The notes beneath the pieces are model-generated. The model was not told the DNA's origin. It saw only the letters and a program-made list of their open reading frames with translations, and did no database searches. From an uncultured Lachnoclostridium sp. (GTDB lineage: Bacteria > Bacillota > Clostridia > Lachnospirales > Lachnospiraceae), in NCBI GenBank assembly GCA_905212635.1, contig CAJMFH010000009.1, positions 1-64,000 of the forward strand: a stretch of DNA of 64,000 nt, written 5' to 3'. Positions 52,396 to 61,407 of the stretch are shown piece after piece. Positions within the stretch are counted from its first letter, which is position 1; each line of letters opens with the position of its first letter. The position numbers and the translations under genes are program-made.

Positions 52396-53303
52396 TGAGA
52401 ACAATTCGTTTGTTGAGTGTGTTAGTATGTGTCCTTGTGTTATGCTGTGGCTGCCAGAGGACGGTGAATCCGGATCAAACCGGTAATATCACGCTGTATC
52501 AGATGGCAGAAGATGGCTCCAGGCTTCAGGCTGCAAAATATGAGATTCAGGCGGATGGAGAAGATAATGTTGCGGTTATTCAGGAACTGCTGGATTGTTT
52601 TAAAAAATGGGTGGCTGTTGATGATTTCCAATTAAAGGAAAAACAGTTGACGGTTACGTTTTTATCTTCTTATTATAATCAGGATAAGATTGATGAGGTA
52701 CTGAACCGCGCTTCAATAGTAAAGACACTATGCCAGTTAAGCAGTGTCGAATATGTAGAATTTTATGTGGGCGAGGAGCCTCTTATGATAGATGGAGAAC
52801 CGGTAGGGATTATGAGTAAATTATCGTTTCTTGACTCGGTCGGAGGAGAAGGCTATACGCAGGAAAAATATGTCACATTGTATTTTTCTTCCAATGATGG
52901 GACAAAGATGCAGGAGATTTCCACAAAATTGACGCATGATATGACGGTGCCACTGGCGAGGCTTTTGATCGAGCAGCTGCTGAAGGGGCCAAATGAGATT
53001 TCCGACGCCAATACTTCCGAAGTAAGGGATACGATTCCTTCGGGTACAAAATTGAATTCTTTGACAATCCGCGATCATGTATGCTATGTGGATTTTAGTA
53101 AAGAATTTATGAATATGCAGGCAGATGTGAGCAGTGGTGTAGTGATCTATAGTATAGTGAATACGTTATGTGAGCTGTCCGATGTAAGCAAAGTGCAGTT
53201 TACCATTGACGGAGAACAGCAGGAGACATACGGGGATATTAAAGACTTTACGGGGGCTTTTGAACGAAATCTTGACATGGTTCAAGACGCCAGTAAAGGC
53301 TGA
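52395..53303 (+). CDS. GerMN-domain lipoprotein
   Basis: A ~302-residue exported lipoprotein (signal peptide, lipobox LCCGC with Cys near residue 19) with two GerMN/SpoIVM-like modules (VTFLSSYYNQDKIDEVLNR and VCYVDFSKEFMNM...VYSIVNTLCELSDVSKVQF, quoted in parts). GerM proteins act in sporulation or in wall-linked signalling. The ATG at 52395 overlaps the kinase TGA; GTG at 52392 is an alternative. Being third in the operon, it may modulate the kinase, as Wal accessory proteins do (inference). Confidence 0.82.
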   Translation: MRTIRLLSVLVCVLVLCCGCQRTVNPDQTGNITLYQMAEDGSRLQAAKYEIQADGEDNVAVIQELLDCFKKWVAVDDFQLKEKQLTVTFLSSYYNQDKIDEVLNRASIVKTLCQLSSVEYVEFYVGEEPLMIDGEPVGIMSKLSFLDSVGGEGYTQEKYVTLYFSSNDGTKMQEISTKLTHDMTVPLARLLIEQLLKGPNEISDANTSEVRDTIPSGTKLNSLTIRDHVCYVDFSKEFMNMQADVSSGVVIYSIVNTLCELSDVSKVQFTIDGEQQETYGDIKDFTGAFERNLDMVQDASKG

Positions 53304-53311
53304 AAAAGGGG

Positions 53312-55501
53312 ATGAAACAAATAAGAATCAATCGACCATTGGTGGTTTTCTTTTTCCTTGTCATACTGGGAATTGTTATCTGGAATCAGTTCCGGGACAG
53401 TTCCCCGGAGGCTTGGAAACAGAAATCTTTTACATGCAGCGGTGTTGTCGAAACGATACAGAGGACAGCTTTGGGAACGAAGGTACTGACGTTATCGAAA
53501 GTAGAACCGCAGTGTACAAAAACAGAGAAAACACGTTCTTTCAGAAAAATACTTCTTTATGAAACATCCGATCAATTATCAGAACAACATTTATTTTCCC
53601 ATATCCAAATCGGAAATGAAATCCAGGTAACAGGAGAGGCAGAAAGTTTTGAACAGGCAGGAAATCCCGGACAGTTTGATGCTTTTTCGTATTATGAGGC
53701 GATGCAGGTGGATGCCCGCATGTTTGTGTCGGATATCCGGATACGCGATGATTCCTGCAATCCGGTCAAACAAATGCTGTATGAATGGCGGAGTAAGGCG
53801 ATGCAGCAGCTTGTTACAGCAATGGGCGAAAGAGATGCGGGACTGCTTGGGGCAATGATCCTCGGAGACAAATCCCAACTGGATGGAGAAATCAAAGAAT
53901 TGTACCAGCAGACCGGAGTGGCGCATATGCTCGCGATATCGGGCTTACATATTTCACTTTTAGGGATGGTTTTGTTTGACTGGCTGCGGAAAAATCTTCT
54001 TCCTATGAAAACGGCCGCCATCGTTTCGCTGTTGCTGTTGCTGTTGTATGGGCAGTTTACGGGATTTCCGGTAGCCACGTCGCGGGCAGTGTGGATGTTG
54101 TGTATTCGGTTGGTGGCAAGGTATACGGGAAAACCCTATGATGGATTGACGGCGCTGGCAATAAGCGGAAGCGTGATCCTGCTGCAAAATCCATTGCAGT
54201 TATTTCAGTGTGGTTTTGTTCTGTCATTTGTCGCCGCCGGTGGAATTTTACTTTATCAGGAGATGACAAAAAAGTGGCAGAAACGGATGAAAGAATGGCA
54301 GAAAACGCTTCTTTCTACGGTTTGGACATTTTTCCTGACACTTCCGGTTATGTTCTGGTATTTTTATGAAATATGTCCGTATTCGGTTATTGCGAATCTT
54401 ATCTTACTTCCGTTTTTGTCGGCTCTTCTGGGAGTTGGCATCTTAGGCTGTATACTCTGCTTTATCACTCCGGCTGCCGGCGGTTTTATACTGGCATCTG
54501 CCCACGGGATTCTGGCATTTTACGAGCTTGTCTGCAAGGGGATCAAAGAGCTTCCGGGAAGTACTTTGATTATGGGACGTCCGGAGATATGGAAGATAAT
54601 AATATACTATAGTTTTTTATTCTTATCAGTGTACATCTGGGCGGAGTACGGTGATAAGATCAAGACATTTTTTAGTCTTGCGGCGCTCTGTCTGGTTCTT
54701 GGTTCTTTCCGCCCGGCATTTGAATTTCTGTACATTCAGATGGATGTCGGACAGGGAGACTGCGCCTGTATTTTTAACGGAGAACAAACGTACTTAATAG
54801 ATGGGGGAAGTACTTCGGAAAAAGAGATTGGAAAATACCGGATTGCGAAAATGCTTAAATATTATGGCAGAGAGAAAGTTGACGGCGTTTTTATCACGCA
54901 TGGAGATGAGGATCATGTGAATGGAATCGAAGAATTGGCAGAACGGCAGGAAAACGAAGGAATCACGATCCGTGAGATCCTTGTCCCTGATCTGCAAAAG
55001 AAAGAAGAAGGACTGCAAAAATTTATACAATCGGTAAGCAGCAAAAAGATACCGGTTGCTGCGATACACAAGGGACAGCAGGTAACAAGCGGAAACTTGC
55101 AATTGCGCTGTCTGCATCCTGCTGCCGAGTATGAATGGGAGGATGCCAATGACTGTTCTCTCGTTTTTGACCTTTCCTACGAAAATCTGACCATTTTGAC
55201 GACAGGAGATCTGGGGGTGCACGGCGAAGAAAATAGCACGTTTCCAAGAAAAAGATATGACATATTGAAAGTGGGACATCACGGCTCGAAAAATTCTTCT
55301 TCGGAAGTTTTTTTGCAAAAATGCAGGCCGCGTTATGGCTTTATCTCGGCGGGAGCAGACAACCGGTACGGCCATCCGGCAAAAGAAACGCTGCAACGAT
55401 TGGAAAATATTTTCTGTAAGAACTGGAACACCGCGCAGAAAGGGGCATTATTTGCAGAATACAGAAAGGGACAGAAGCGATGCTGGTATTTTAAGCATTG
55501 A
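53312..55501 (+). CDS. comEC: DNA uptake channel ComEC/Rec2
   Basis: Forms the membrane channel for single-stranded DNA in natural transformation. The 729-residue protein has an N-terminal helix, a periplasmic-type OB domain, the competence domain with many helices (LLGAMILGDKSQL, HMLAISGLHISLLG) and a C-terminal metallo-beta-lactamase domain (MDVGQGDCACIF, THGDEDHVNGI, VGHHGSKNSS). All expected parts are present, so it looks functional. Starts 8 nt after the GerMN gene. Confidence 0.94.
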   Translation: MKQIRINRPLVVFFFLVILGIVIWNQFRDSSPEAWKQKSFTCSGVVETIQRTALGTKVLTLSKVEPQCTKTEKTRSFRKILLYETSDQLSEQHLFSHIQIGNEIQVTGEAESFEQAGNPGQFDAFSYYEAMQVDARMFVSDIRIRDDSCNPVKQMLYEWRSKAMQQLVTAMGERDAGLLGAMILGDKSQLDGEIKELYQQTGVAHMLAISGLHISLLGMVLFDWLRKNLLPMKTAAIVSLLLLLLYGQFTGFPVATSRAVWMLCIRLVARYTGKPYDGLTALAISGSVILLQNPLQLFQCGFVLSFVAAGGILLYQEMTKKWQKRMKEWQKTLLSTVWTFFLTLPVMFWYFYEICPYSVIANLILLPFLSALLGVGILGCILCFITPAAGGFILASAHGILAFYELVCKGIKELPGSTLIMGRPEIWKIIIYYSFLFLSVYIWAEYGDKIKTFFSLAALCLVLGSFRPAFEFLYIQMDVGQGDCACIFNGEQTYLIDGGSTSEKEIGKYRIAKMLKYYGREKVDGVFITHGDEDHVNGIEELAERQENEGITIREILVPDLQKKEEGLQKFIQSVSSKKIPVAAIHKGQQVTSGNLQLRCLHPAAEYEWEDANDCSLVFDLSYENLTILTTGDLGVHGEENSTFPRKRYDILKVGHHGSKNSSSEVFLQKCRPRYGFISAGADNRYGHPAKETLQRLENIFCKNWNTAQKGALFAEYRKGQKRCWYFKH

Positions 55502-55560
55502 GAGAATGTGGCAGATGTGTTATACTTAAAAAAGTGAATGTAGGAAGATGAGGTGAAACG

Positions 55561-56538
55561 ATGCTGACAATAGATGCCCAGTTAAAAAACGGCGATCTTT
55601 CCCGCTTTCAGCTGGTTTATGGCGAAGAAGCGTATCTGGTCCGCAATTATAAAAATAAATTAAAACAGGCGTTGTCTGTGCCGGGAGATGACATGAATGC
55701 CTCTTATTTTGAGGGGGAAAAATTTTCTGTGGAAGAAATGCAGTCAATCGGCAATACACTTCCTTTTTTTCAGGACAAGCGTCTGATCCTGATCGAAAAC
55801 AGCCAAGCGTTTAAAAAAGCAAACACTCTGCCGGAAGTATTGGAGCAGTTTCCAGAGACTACATTTGTAGTCTTTGTAGAAAAACAGATCGATAAGCGGA
55901 ATCGTTTGTATAAATGGATTCAAAAGCACGGCTGTATTACCGAGTGTACACTGCGCGCCGAAGTCGAACTGGTACCATGGCTCGCACGATATTTATCCCA
56001 ATACGGAAAAAAGATTTCCAAACATACTGCGGAACTTATTGTGTCGCGGGCAGGATTCCAGATGGATCTGTTATCCTGTGAACTGGACAAACTGATCGGT
56101 TATATCGGAGACAGAGAAGCAGTTACCGCAGAAGATGTGGAAAGTATCTGTTCGGGGCAGACGGTAGGAAAATTATTTGATATGATGGATGCCGTCATTG
56201 CGGGACAGCAGGAGAAAGTATTTACTCTTTATGCAGATCTGCTGGAGTTAAAAGAGCCGCCACTGCGCATCCTGCATATGTTAGGCCGCCATATCAATAT
56301 TTTATTGCAGGTGAAGGAACTGGGCCCCCGTATGTCGGATCGTGATCTTGCAGCCAAAGCAGGAATCCCGTTCTTTACGGTAAAAAAATACCGCAGTCAG
56401 GAACGGCATTTTACCAAAGAGCGGCTGATGGAACTTCTGGAACTGCGAGCAGATCTGGAAGAACGGTTTAAGACGGGAAGAATGCAGGAAAATCTTATCG
56501 CAGAATTCTTTTTGACAAAAGCATTGACAAATGCTTGA
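55561..56538 (+). CDS. holA: DNA polymerase III delta subunit
   Basis: Clamp-loader subunit that opens the sliding clamp. The 325-residue protein matches the HolA pattern: LVYGEEAYLVRNYKNKL at the N-terminus, LPFFQDKRLILIENSQAF, and C-terminal helical region (IPFFTVKKYRSQERHFT). comEC-holA is a widespread order in Firmicutes. GATGAGGTGA lies just before the ATG. Confidence 0.93.
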   Translation: MLTIDAQLKNGDLSRFQLVYGEEAYLVRNYKNKLKQALSVPGDDMNASYFEGEKFSVEEMQSIGNTLPFFQDKRLILIENSQAFKKANTLPEVLEQFPETTFVVFVEKQIDKRNRLYKWIQKHGCITECTLRAEVELVPWLARYLSQYGKKISKHTAELIVSRAGFQMDLLSCELDKLIGYIGDREAVTAEDVESICSGQTVGKLFDMMDAVIAGQQEKVFTLYADLLELKEPPLRILHMLGRHINILLQVKELGPRMSDRDLAAKAGIPFFTVKKYRSQERHFTKERLMELLELRADLEERFKTGRMQENLIAEFFLTKALTNA

Positions 56539-56584
56539 AAAAATGTTACAAATATAGAGGTGCTTTTTTCAAAAAGGCACATTC

Positions 56585-56670
56585 GGAGACGTATCGAAGT
56601 GGTCATAACGAGAACGACTCGAAATCGTTTTGCCTTCACGGGCACGAGGGTTCGAATCCCTCCGTCTCCG
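56585..56670 (+). tRNA. tRNA-Ser (CGA)
   Basis: An 86-nt class II tRNA: acceptor GGAGACG/CGTCTCC, anticodon loop CTCGAAA (anticodon CGA, codon UCG), long variable arm and T-loop GGTTCGAATCC. CCA not encoded. Confidence 0.95.
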
Positions 56671-56685
56671 CTAAAAAAATGACTG

Positions 56686-56712
56686 AAAACGACGGAAAAC
56701 CGTCGTTTTTTT
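56686..56712 (+). terminator. tRNA-Ser terminator
   Basis: AAAACGACGG (56686-56695) with CCGTCGTTTT (56700-56709) and a T-run. Confidence 0.8.
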
Positions 56713-56805
56713 GTTTAAAAACCGAAAGAATGTTCTGATTACCTCATGATTACCCCCAAAATTTGGAAAGGAAAATTTTTATTTCTACCTTTCAGAACAT
56801 AGGAA

Positions 56806-56847
56806 AAATAGCAAGTTTAGAAGTGGGGGAGACTTGCTATTTTTTTG
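56806..56847 (+). terminator. Second terminator after tRNA-Ser
   Basis: AAATAGCAAGT (56806-56816) with ACTTGCTATTT (56832-56842) and seven T residues. The ~95 bp between the two terminators has no gene; it contains an ATGTTCTGA / TCAGAACAT inverted repeat. Confidence 0.75.
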
Positions 56848-56867
56848 GTGAAAAAGTGAAAAAACTG

Positions 56868-56896
56868 CTGACATGGGAAGCTCCCTATGTTATACT
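56868..56896 (+). promoter_or_regulatory. Promoter of the micro-protein cluster, with possible operator
   Basis: CTGACA (56868-56873), 17-bp spacer, TATACT (56891-56896). The -10 sits in a dyad (TATGTT...AACATA) that could be an operator. Confidence 0.5.
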
Positions 56897-56939
56897 ATAA
56901 ACATAACAAGGAACGAAAATAAAAAAGGAGGTAAAACCG

Positions 56940-57110
56940 ATGGGCGGAGAAAAAACAATGGAAAAAACAGTCATTATTTTACAGATTATTTCCGTGCTGA
57001 CCATGCTTGCATTGTTCGTTACAACAAAATTTATGTGGCCTGTATTTGCTATAGTAATGACACTGGTTTCAATTATTTTAAACATTGTTGTATTTTTGCA
57101 AAAGAAATGA
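56940..57110 (+). CDS. Two-helix membrane micro-protein
   Basis: A 56-residue protein with two hydrophobic segments (about residues 10-30 and 33-53). AGGAGG lies 7 nt before the ATG. Unknown family; first gene of a cluster of very small proteins next to tRNA-Ser. Confidence 0.6.
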   Translation: MGGEKTMEKTVIILQIISVLTMLALFVTTKFMWPVFAIVMTLVSIILNIVVFLQKK

Positions 57111-57120
57111 GGTAAGAGAG

Positions 57121-57312
57121 ATGGGAAACAACCAAACAGAAGCAACAAAACGTTACCGAGAAAAAATTGGGGTGATTTCAAAGTCATACCGCCTAAAAAA
57201 GGAATTGACGGAGAAATTTGCACAGGCTTGTCAGCAAAATGGAGTTTCGCAGGCAAGTCAGATTTCAAAGCTGATGCAGGCATATATTGACGAAACAAAT
57301 GAAAAAGGCTAA
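57121..57312 (+). CDS. Small ribbon-helix-helix-like protein
   Basis: A 63-residue basic protein. A short N-terminal strand (ISKSYRLKKELTEKF) followed by two predicted helices fits a ribbon-helix-helix DNA-binding fold; such proteins are common on integrative elements of Clostridia. Starts 10 nt after the preceding gene, so it may regulate that promoter. Confidence 0.55.
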   Translation: MGNNQTEATKRYREKIGVISKSYRLKKELTEKFAQACQQNGVSQASQISKLMQAYIDETNEKG

Positions 57313-57399
57313 GGATGTCAATGAAGTAATGTAGAATCATAGAGAAGAGGCAGCTAATGTGGGAAAGCAAAAAACGCCAATCCCACAAAGGGGTAAAGC

Positions 57400-57510
57400 A
57401 TGATTTTAAAATTAGGTATTTTTCTAGTTGCTGTTGGGCTTATTAAGCTCGTTGTGTCGCTTGTGATGCGGCACAAGAAAGAAGAAGATCAGATTGGCAA
57501 ACGAAAATAA
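57400..57510 (+). CDS. Single-helix membrane micro-protein
   Basis: A 36-residue protein: one helix (about residues 2-22) then a charged tail (KKEEDQIGKRK). AAAGGGG lies 6 nt before the ATG. A TGTGGGA/TCCCACA hairpin sits just upstream (57358-57387). Function unknown. Confidence 0.5.
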   Translation: MILKLGIFLVAVGLIKLVVSLVMRHKKEEDQIGKRK

Positions 57511-57543
57511 CCGCCCAAAGCCTTCCAAACTTAGCGGTTATTT
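57505..57543 (+). terminator. Terminator overlapping the micro-protein stop codon
   Basis: AAATAACCGC (57505-57514) with GCGGTTATTT (57534-57543). The tail CGTTTAAG is only weakly T-rich, so efficiency is uncertain. Confidence 0.5.
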
Positions 57544-57618
57544 CGTTTAAGTTATGAGGGGGCTGACCGTCTGCTTAATTGCAGCTAGGAAATAAAGCAA
57601 CTAAGAAAGGAGAAGACG

Positions 57619-57728
57619 ATGAAGGAAAACATCGAAGAAAACAAGAGCTATCAACGAAAGATGTGATTGACTTGTTAATCAAAGCTGTAGTAGCCGCCGC
57701 AACATTGATTACAGCAATCAAGACTTAA
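57619..57728 (+). pseudogene. Frameshifted micro-protein
   Basis: After AAGGAGAAGACG an ATG frame reads 15 codons and stops. Another frame then continues as STKDVIDLLIKAVVAAATLI to TAA 57728, a natural-looking amphipathic end. One missing base near 57645 would join them. The rest of 57511-57960 shows a GGGCGAAAGCCC hairpin and a 31-codon frame from ATG 57815 that I cannot support as a gene. Confidence 0.4.
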
Positions 57729-57966
57729 GTTGATAGCAGGGTGGAAGAGGGCGAAAGCCCGATCTCTTTTCTGATGATACCACATCGTTTAAAATAAATC
57801 AATGAAAAAGAAAGATGGCAAGTTTTGTGGCGCTGGGAGCCATTGCCACAAACAATCCGGTCGTTTTGGAAAATCTGAAGCAGATCCGTGATGAGAAGAA
57901 GATGAAATAGTATGGAAGTTACTATAATGTTTGATACATTAAGTACTTCCTTAGGGAGGATATATC

Positions 57967-58473
57967 ATGTCAAAACGAACACGACAATATATTGGTATTC
58001 TGGCAGCGCTTGCTGCCTACTATATTGTTCATGAAGGGGCTCATTTACTATATGCCCTGTTCACGGGCGTATTTAAGCAAATTAACTTTATGGGTCTTGG
58101 GGTGCAGATTGACGTTTATGTCGAGCATATGACAGACATTCAACTTGGCATCTTCTGCCTTGCAGGAGCCATGGCTACCTTTTGCGCAGGATACCTGCTG
58201 ACGGTACTTTCAAAGAGTATTTGTCATGCCAAAAGCAAACTGTTCCGTGCAGTGCTTTACTACATAACGATTGCCTTCCTGTTGCTTGATCCGCTTTACT
58301 TAAGCATTCTGTGCGGTTTCTTCGGCGGTGGGGATATGAACGGCATCGCCAGTCTCTGCCCTGAATGGGCGGCAAGATGTCTTTTCGGTGTGTTGCTCCT
58401 TGTAAATGGGGTGGTATTCTGGAAACAGGTACTACCGGTCTATCGGCAGTCTTTTCGTTCGCACGTTGGATGA
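57967..58473 (+). CDS. Membrane protein with HEGAH metal-site motif
   Basis: A 168-residue membrane protein with about four helices. Within the first helix is HEGAH (about residues 22-26), an HExxH zinc-protease motif as in membrane-embedded M50 (site-2 protease-like) enzymes. A second expected metal ligand motif (LDP in FLLLDPLYL) is present further on. AGGGAGGA precedes the ATG. It may be a small site-2-protease-like enzyme or an inactive relative. Next to a regulator and an ABC exporter. Confidence 0.6.
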   Translation: MSKRTRQYIGILAALAAYYIVHEGAHLLYALFTGVFKQINFMGLGVQIDVYVEHMTDIQLGIFCLAGAMATFCAGYLLTVLSKSICHAKSKLFRAVLYYITIAFLLLDPLYLSILCGFFGGGDMNGIASLCPEWAARCLFGVLLLVNGVVFWKQVLPVYRQSFRSHVG

Positions 58474-58584
58474 ACAGGTAAAAATGAATCAAGACACTTT
58501 TTAAATATAAAGAAAAAATAGCAAGAAACGTCGAGAGCAATTTTACACAGTACGGTAGAATGTAAACTGCAGGAGGTGAGAAGA

Positions 58585-59469
58585 ATGAAAGAACAGATAT
58601 TGGCCGTTCAGCGAATGCAGGACTACATAGAAAAGAATGGAATGGAGGAAATCAAGCTGTCTGATCTTGCGGTGGTTTCATTGTTTTCTCCGTGGTATTC
58701 TTATCGGTTGTTTCGAGATGCCCTTGGACTGACACCGACAGAGTATATCCGTAAATACCGGTTGACACAGGCAGCAAAACAGCTTCGGAGTGGAAATGTT
58801 AAGGTCATTGATGCCGCCTTTAATGCCGGGTTTTCAAATGTAGATACCTTTACGCGGGCGTTTTACCGTGAATTCGGGTTGAATCCGAGAGATTATATGA
58901 GAAATCCAATTCCTGTCAAATTCTTCATCCCTTATGGTGCAAAATACCGTGAATTACGAAAGGAGAATATCGACGTGTCTAACATTCAAACTATTTTTAT
59001 ACAGGTTATCCGAAAGCCGGAGCGCCTGTGTATTATCAAACGTGGGAAACAAGCAGAAGACTATTTTCCGTACTGCGAAGAAGTCAGTTGCGATGTGTGG
59101 GGCATTCTTATGAGCATGAAGTCACTCTGTGGAGAGCCTGTTTCCATGTGGCTGCCAGAGAAGTACAAAAAGCCTGACACTTCTACCTATGTACAAGGGG
59201 TGGAGGTCGAAACGGATTATATGGGAATGGTTCCCGAAGGCTTTGATACCATTCATTTGCCGGAGGCAGAATATCTGATGTTTCAGGGGCCGGCTTTCCG
59301 AGAAGAGGATTACTGCGAAGCAATCCGTACTGTGCAGGCAGCGATGGATAATTATGATCCGTCTGTCATTGGTTGCTGTTGGGATGATGAGAATCCACGT
59401 ATCCAGCTGGAGCCACGTCATCAGCGTGGTTATATTGAACTGCGGGCAGTTAGGAGGGTTCAGAAATGA
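58585..59469 (+). CDS. AraC-family regulator with GyrI-like effector domain
   Basis: A 294-residue regulator: N-terminal double helix-turn-helix (LSDLAVVSLFSPWYSYRLFRD, in part; VIDAAFNAGFSNVDTFTRAF) followed by a C-terminal GyrI-like small-molecule-binding domain (IRKPERLCIIKRG, LPEAEYLMFQGP). AGGAGG lies 8 nt before the ATG at 58585; the GTG at 58576 overlaps it. The gene overlaps the ABC ATPase start by 4 nt, so it very likely regulates that exporter in response to a drug-like ligand. Confidence 0.88.
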   Translation: MKEQILAVQRMQDYIEKNGMEEIKLSDLAVVSLFSPWYSYRLFRDALGLTPTEYIRKYRLTQAAKQLRSGNVKVIDAAFNAGFSNVDTFTRAFYREFGLNPRDYMRNPIPVKFFIPYGAKYRELRKENIDVSNIQTIFIQVIRKPERLCIIKRGKQAEDYFPYCEEVSCDVWGILMSMKSLCGEPVSMWLPEKYKKPDTSTYVQGVEVETDYMGMVPEGFDTIHLPEAEYLMFQGPAFREEDYCEAIRTVQAAMDNYDPSVIGCCWDDENPRIQLEPRHQRGYIELRAVRRVQK

Positions 59470-60188
59470 GCGAGGCCATTATTGTTGAAGGACTGACAAA
59501 ATCTTATGCCGGGAAAATTGTGGTCGATCACCTGAATCTCTCAGTGAAATGCGGTACGGTATTTGGGCTGCTCGGCGCAAATGGTGCCGGAAAAAGCACC
59601 TCAATCGAGTGTATGCTCGGTATAAAACAAGCGGATGCGGGAACGGTTTGCCTGCTTGGGCAAGATCCCCAAAAGCACCGCCGGCTGCTTTTTGAACGTA
59701 TTGGTGTGCAATTTCAAGAAGGCGACTATCAGAAAGACATCAAAGTTTCCGAACTTTGTGAGGAAACGGCAAGCCTTTACCGCAATCCCGTCGATTGGCA
59801 TATGCTGTGTGAGCAGTTTGGTATCGGTGATAAAGCTGCTGCAGCAGTAAAAGACCTATCGGGTGGCGAACGGCAGCGGCTTTTTATCGTGCTGGCGTTG
59901 ATTGGACAGCCGGAGCTTGTGTTCCTCGACGAGCTGACTACTGGGCTTGATGCTAAAGCACGGCGTAGTGTATGGAAAATTTTGGAAATTCTAAAACGAC
60001 AGGGGCTTACGATATTCCTGACTTCTCATTTTATGGATGAAATTGAAGCATTGTGTGATGAAATCTGCATCTTGAAGAAGGGGACTCCCGTTTTCCGCGG
60101 AACTGTGGAGCAGGCAAAGCAGCAGTGCGGCTGCGAACGTTTTGAGGACGCTTATTTGCAGCTTTCGGATGAGGAGGTGGACGCATGA
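59466..60188 (+). CDS. ABC exporter ATP-binding protein
   Basis: A 240-residue ATPase with GANGAGKST (Walker A, about residues 38-46), LSGGERQRL (signature) and LVFLDELTTGLD (Walker B). Short, core-only type. ATGA overlaps link it to the regulator before and the permease after. Multidrug or peptide export is the usual role of such pairs. Confidence 0.9.
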   Translation: MSEAIIVEGLTKSYAGKIVVDHLNLSVKCGTVFGLLGANGAGKSTSIECMLGIKQADAGTVCLLGQDPQKHRRLLFERIGVQFQEGDYQKDIKVSELCEETASLYRNPVDWHMLCEQFGIGDKAAAAVKDLSGGERQRLFIVLALIGQPELVFLDELTTGLDAKARRSVWKILEILKRQGLTIFLTSHFMDEIEALCDEICILKKGTPVFRGTVEQAKQQCGCERFEDAYLQLSDEEVDA

Positions 60189-60925
60189 AACGCTTTTTTA
60201 CTTTTTTGAAAACGGAGTTAAAGCTCAGCGTGCGAGATATGAATATGGTGATCTTTGCCATTATCATGCCACTTGTGATCTTTATCATTCTTGGCATCAT
60301 TTACGGCAAAAAAATCGTCTATGATGGTGCGGATTATACATTTTTGGAGCAGTCTTTCGGAGCTGTCAGCGCGGTTGCTATCTGTGCAAGTGGATTGATG
60401 GGGCTGCCGTTGGCCGTATCCGGTCTGCGAGAGATGAAGATTCTCAAGCGGCTGTGTGTCACGCCGGTCAGCCCTGTGCTCATTCTTGGTGTTGAACTGG
60501 CAATGTATGTCATCTACTGTGCAGTGTCCCTTGCAACGTTGTCGGTTGCAGCACTTTTGTGGGGGGTACAGTTGCGCGGTTCGCTTCTGGCTTTTCTTGG
60601 AAGCTGGGCGATTACCATGCTCTCAACGCAATCTATCGGTATGCTGGCAGGCGGTGTAGCGAAAGACACCAAGCAGGCCAGCGTCATTGCCTCGATTCTT
60701 TATTTTCCTATGCTGATTTTTTCCGGCACAACGCTGCCGATTGAGGTCATGCCAAAGACAATGCAGAAAATTGTCAGTTTTTTTCCACTGACACAGGGAC
60801 TTACTATGATGAAAAATACATTTTTAGGCATCCGCATGGAAAGTATTCTGTTACCGATTTGTGTAATGGTTGGAGTTATTGTACTTTGCACAATTTTTGC
60901 TATCTGCTTCTTTCGCTGGGAATAA
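60185..60925 (+). CDS. ABC-2 type permease
   Basis: A 246-residue protein with six hydrophobic segments and the ABC-2 layout (ends near VMVGVIVLCTIFAICFF). It lacks the large external domain of the 25-kb permeases, so it belongs to a different exporter subfamily. Overlaps the ATPase gene by 4 nt. Confidence 0.88.
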   Translation: MKRFFTFLKTELKLSVRDMNMVIFAIIMPLVIFIILGIIYGKKIVYDGADYTFLEQSFGAVSAVAICASGLMGLPLAVSGLREMKILKRLCVTPVSPVLILGVELAMYVIYCAVSLATLSVAALLWGVQLRGSLLAFLGSWAITMLSTQSIGMLAGGVAKDTKQASVIASILYFPMLIFSGTTLPIEVMPKTMQKIVSFFPLTQGLTMMKNTFLGIRMESILLPICVMVGVIVLCTIFAICFFRWE

Positions 60926-61004
60926 GCATTTCCAACAGAAGATTTCTCCAGTGCACTCAAAACGTAAGCGGTACAGGATTTTTCTAAATTTCCACAAAAT
61001 CTAG

Positions 61005-61032
61005 TTGACATTTGAAAAAAAAGTGATATACT
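61005..61032 (+). promoter_or_regulatory. trp operon promoter
   Basis: TTGACA (61005-61010), 16-bp spacer, TATACT (61027-61032). Confidence 0.65.
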
Positions 61033-61054
61033 AGTTCCTAGATATGAAATATAT

Positions 61055-61331
61055 TGAAACCGATGAGCAAGAGTAAGTAAAAATGAAACATTGTTTTCAG
61101 AGAGCTGTAGGTTGGTGTGATACAGTAGCAATATCATTTTGAATGGACTTGTGAGGGCAGCTTGAAAGAGTATCGAGTAGACGCTGACGGAAACCTGTAC
61201 CGTTACGAACAGGAGTGCATGGTGGTGCATGATGAGTGGGTTATACCGATTAGCCAATAAGGGTGGTATCGCAGAAGTTGATAGCTTTTGTCCCTGTTCT
61301 AGTGATAGAACATGTGACAGAGGCTTTTTTT
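61055..61331 (+). promoter_or_regulatory. T-box riboswitch (tryptophan)
   Basis: The 370-nt leader of trpE carries T-box hallmarks in order: AGAGAGC and GGTTGGTG of Stem I, a candidate specifier TGG (61144-61146, Trp codon) in GAATGGACTT, and the T-box itself AAGGGTGGTATCGC (61259-61272), which pairs with the tRNA 3' end. A terminator hairpin follows (61283-61331, with GTTCTA/TAGAAC at its tip and seven T residues). Uncharged tRNA-Trp should prevent termination. Confidence 0.85.
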
Positions 61332-61407
61332 ATTGCCTTAGGTATCGCACAATCGGACAATCTCTTTTGCACACATCGTAGCAATAAACAAAAAGGAGAT
61401 GTTTACG

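Noticed and set aside
56713..56800. ATGTTCTGA / TCAGAACAT inverted repeat as an operator
   Set aside because: It lies between two terminators and ~50 bp apart, with no promoter near it; likely chance.
57815..57910. 31-codon frame after AAGAAAG that could be a small peptide
   Set aside because: No family, no clear ribosome site, and a second overlapping frame is equally open; cannot be supported as a gene.
60926..61004. Possible attachment-site copy of the tRNA-Ser end at the right edge of the accessory segment
   Set aside because: I found no match to the tRNA 3' end in this stretch.
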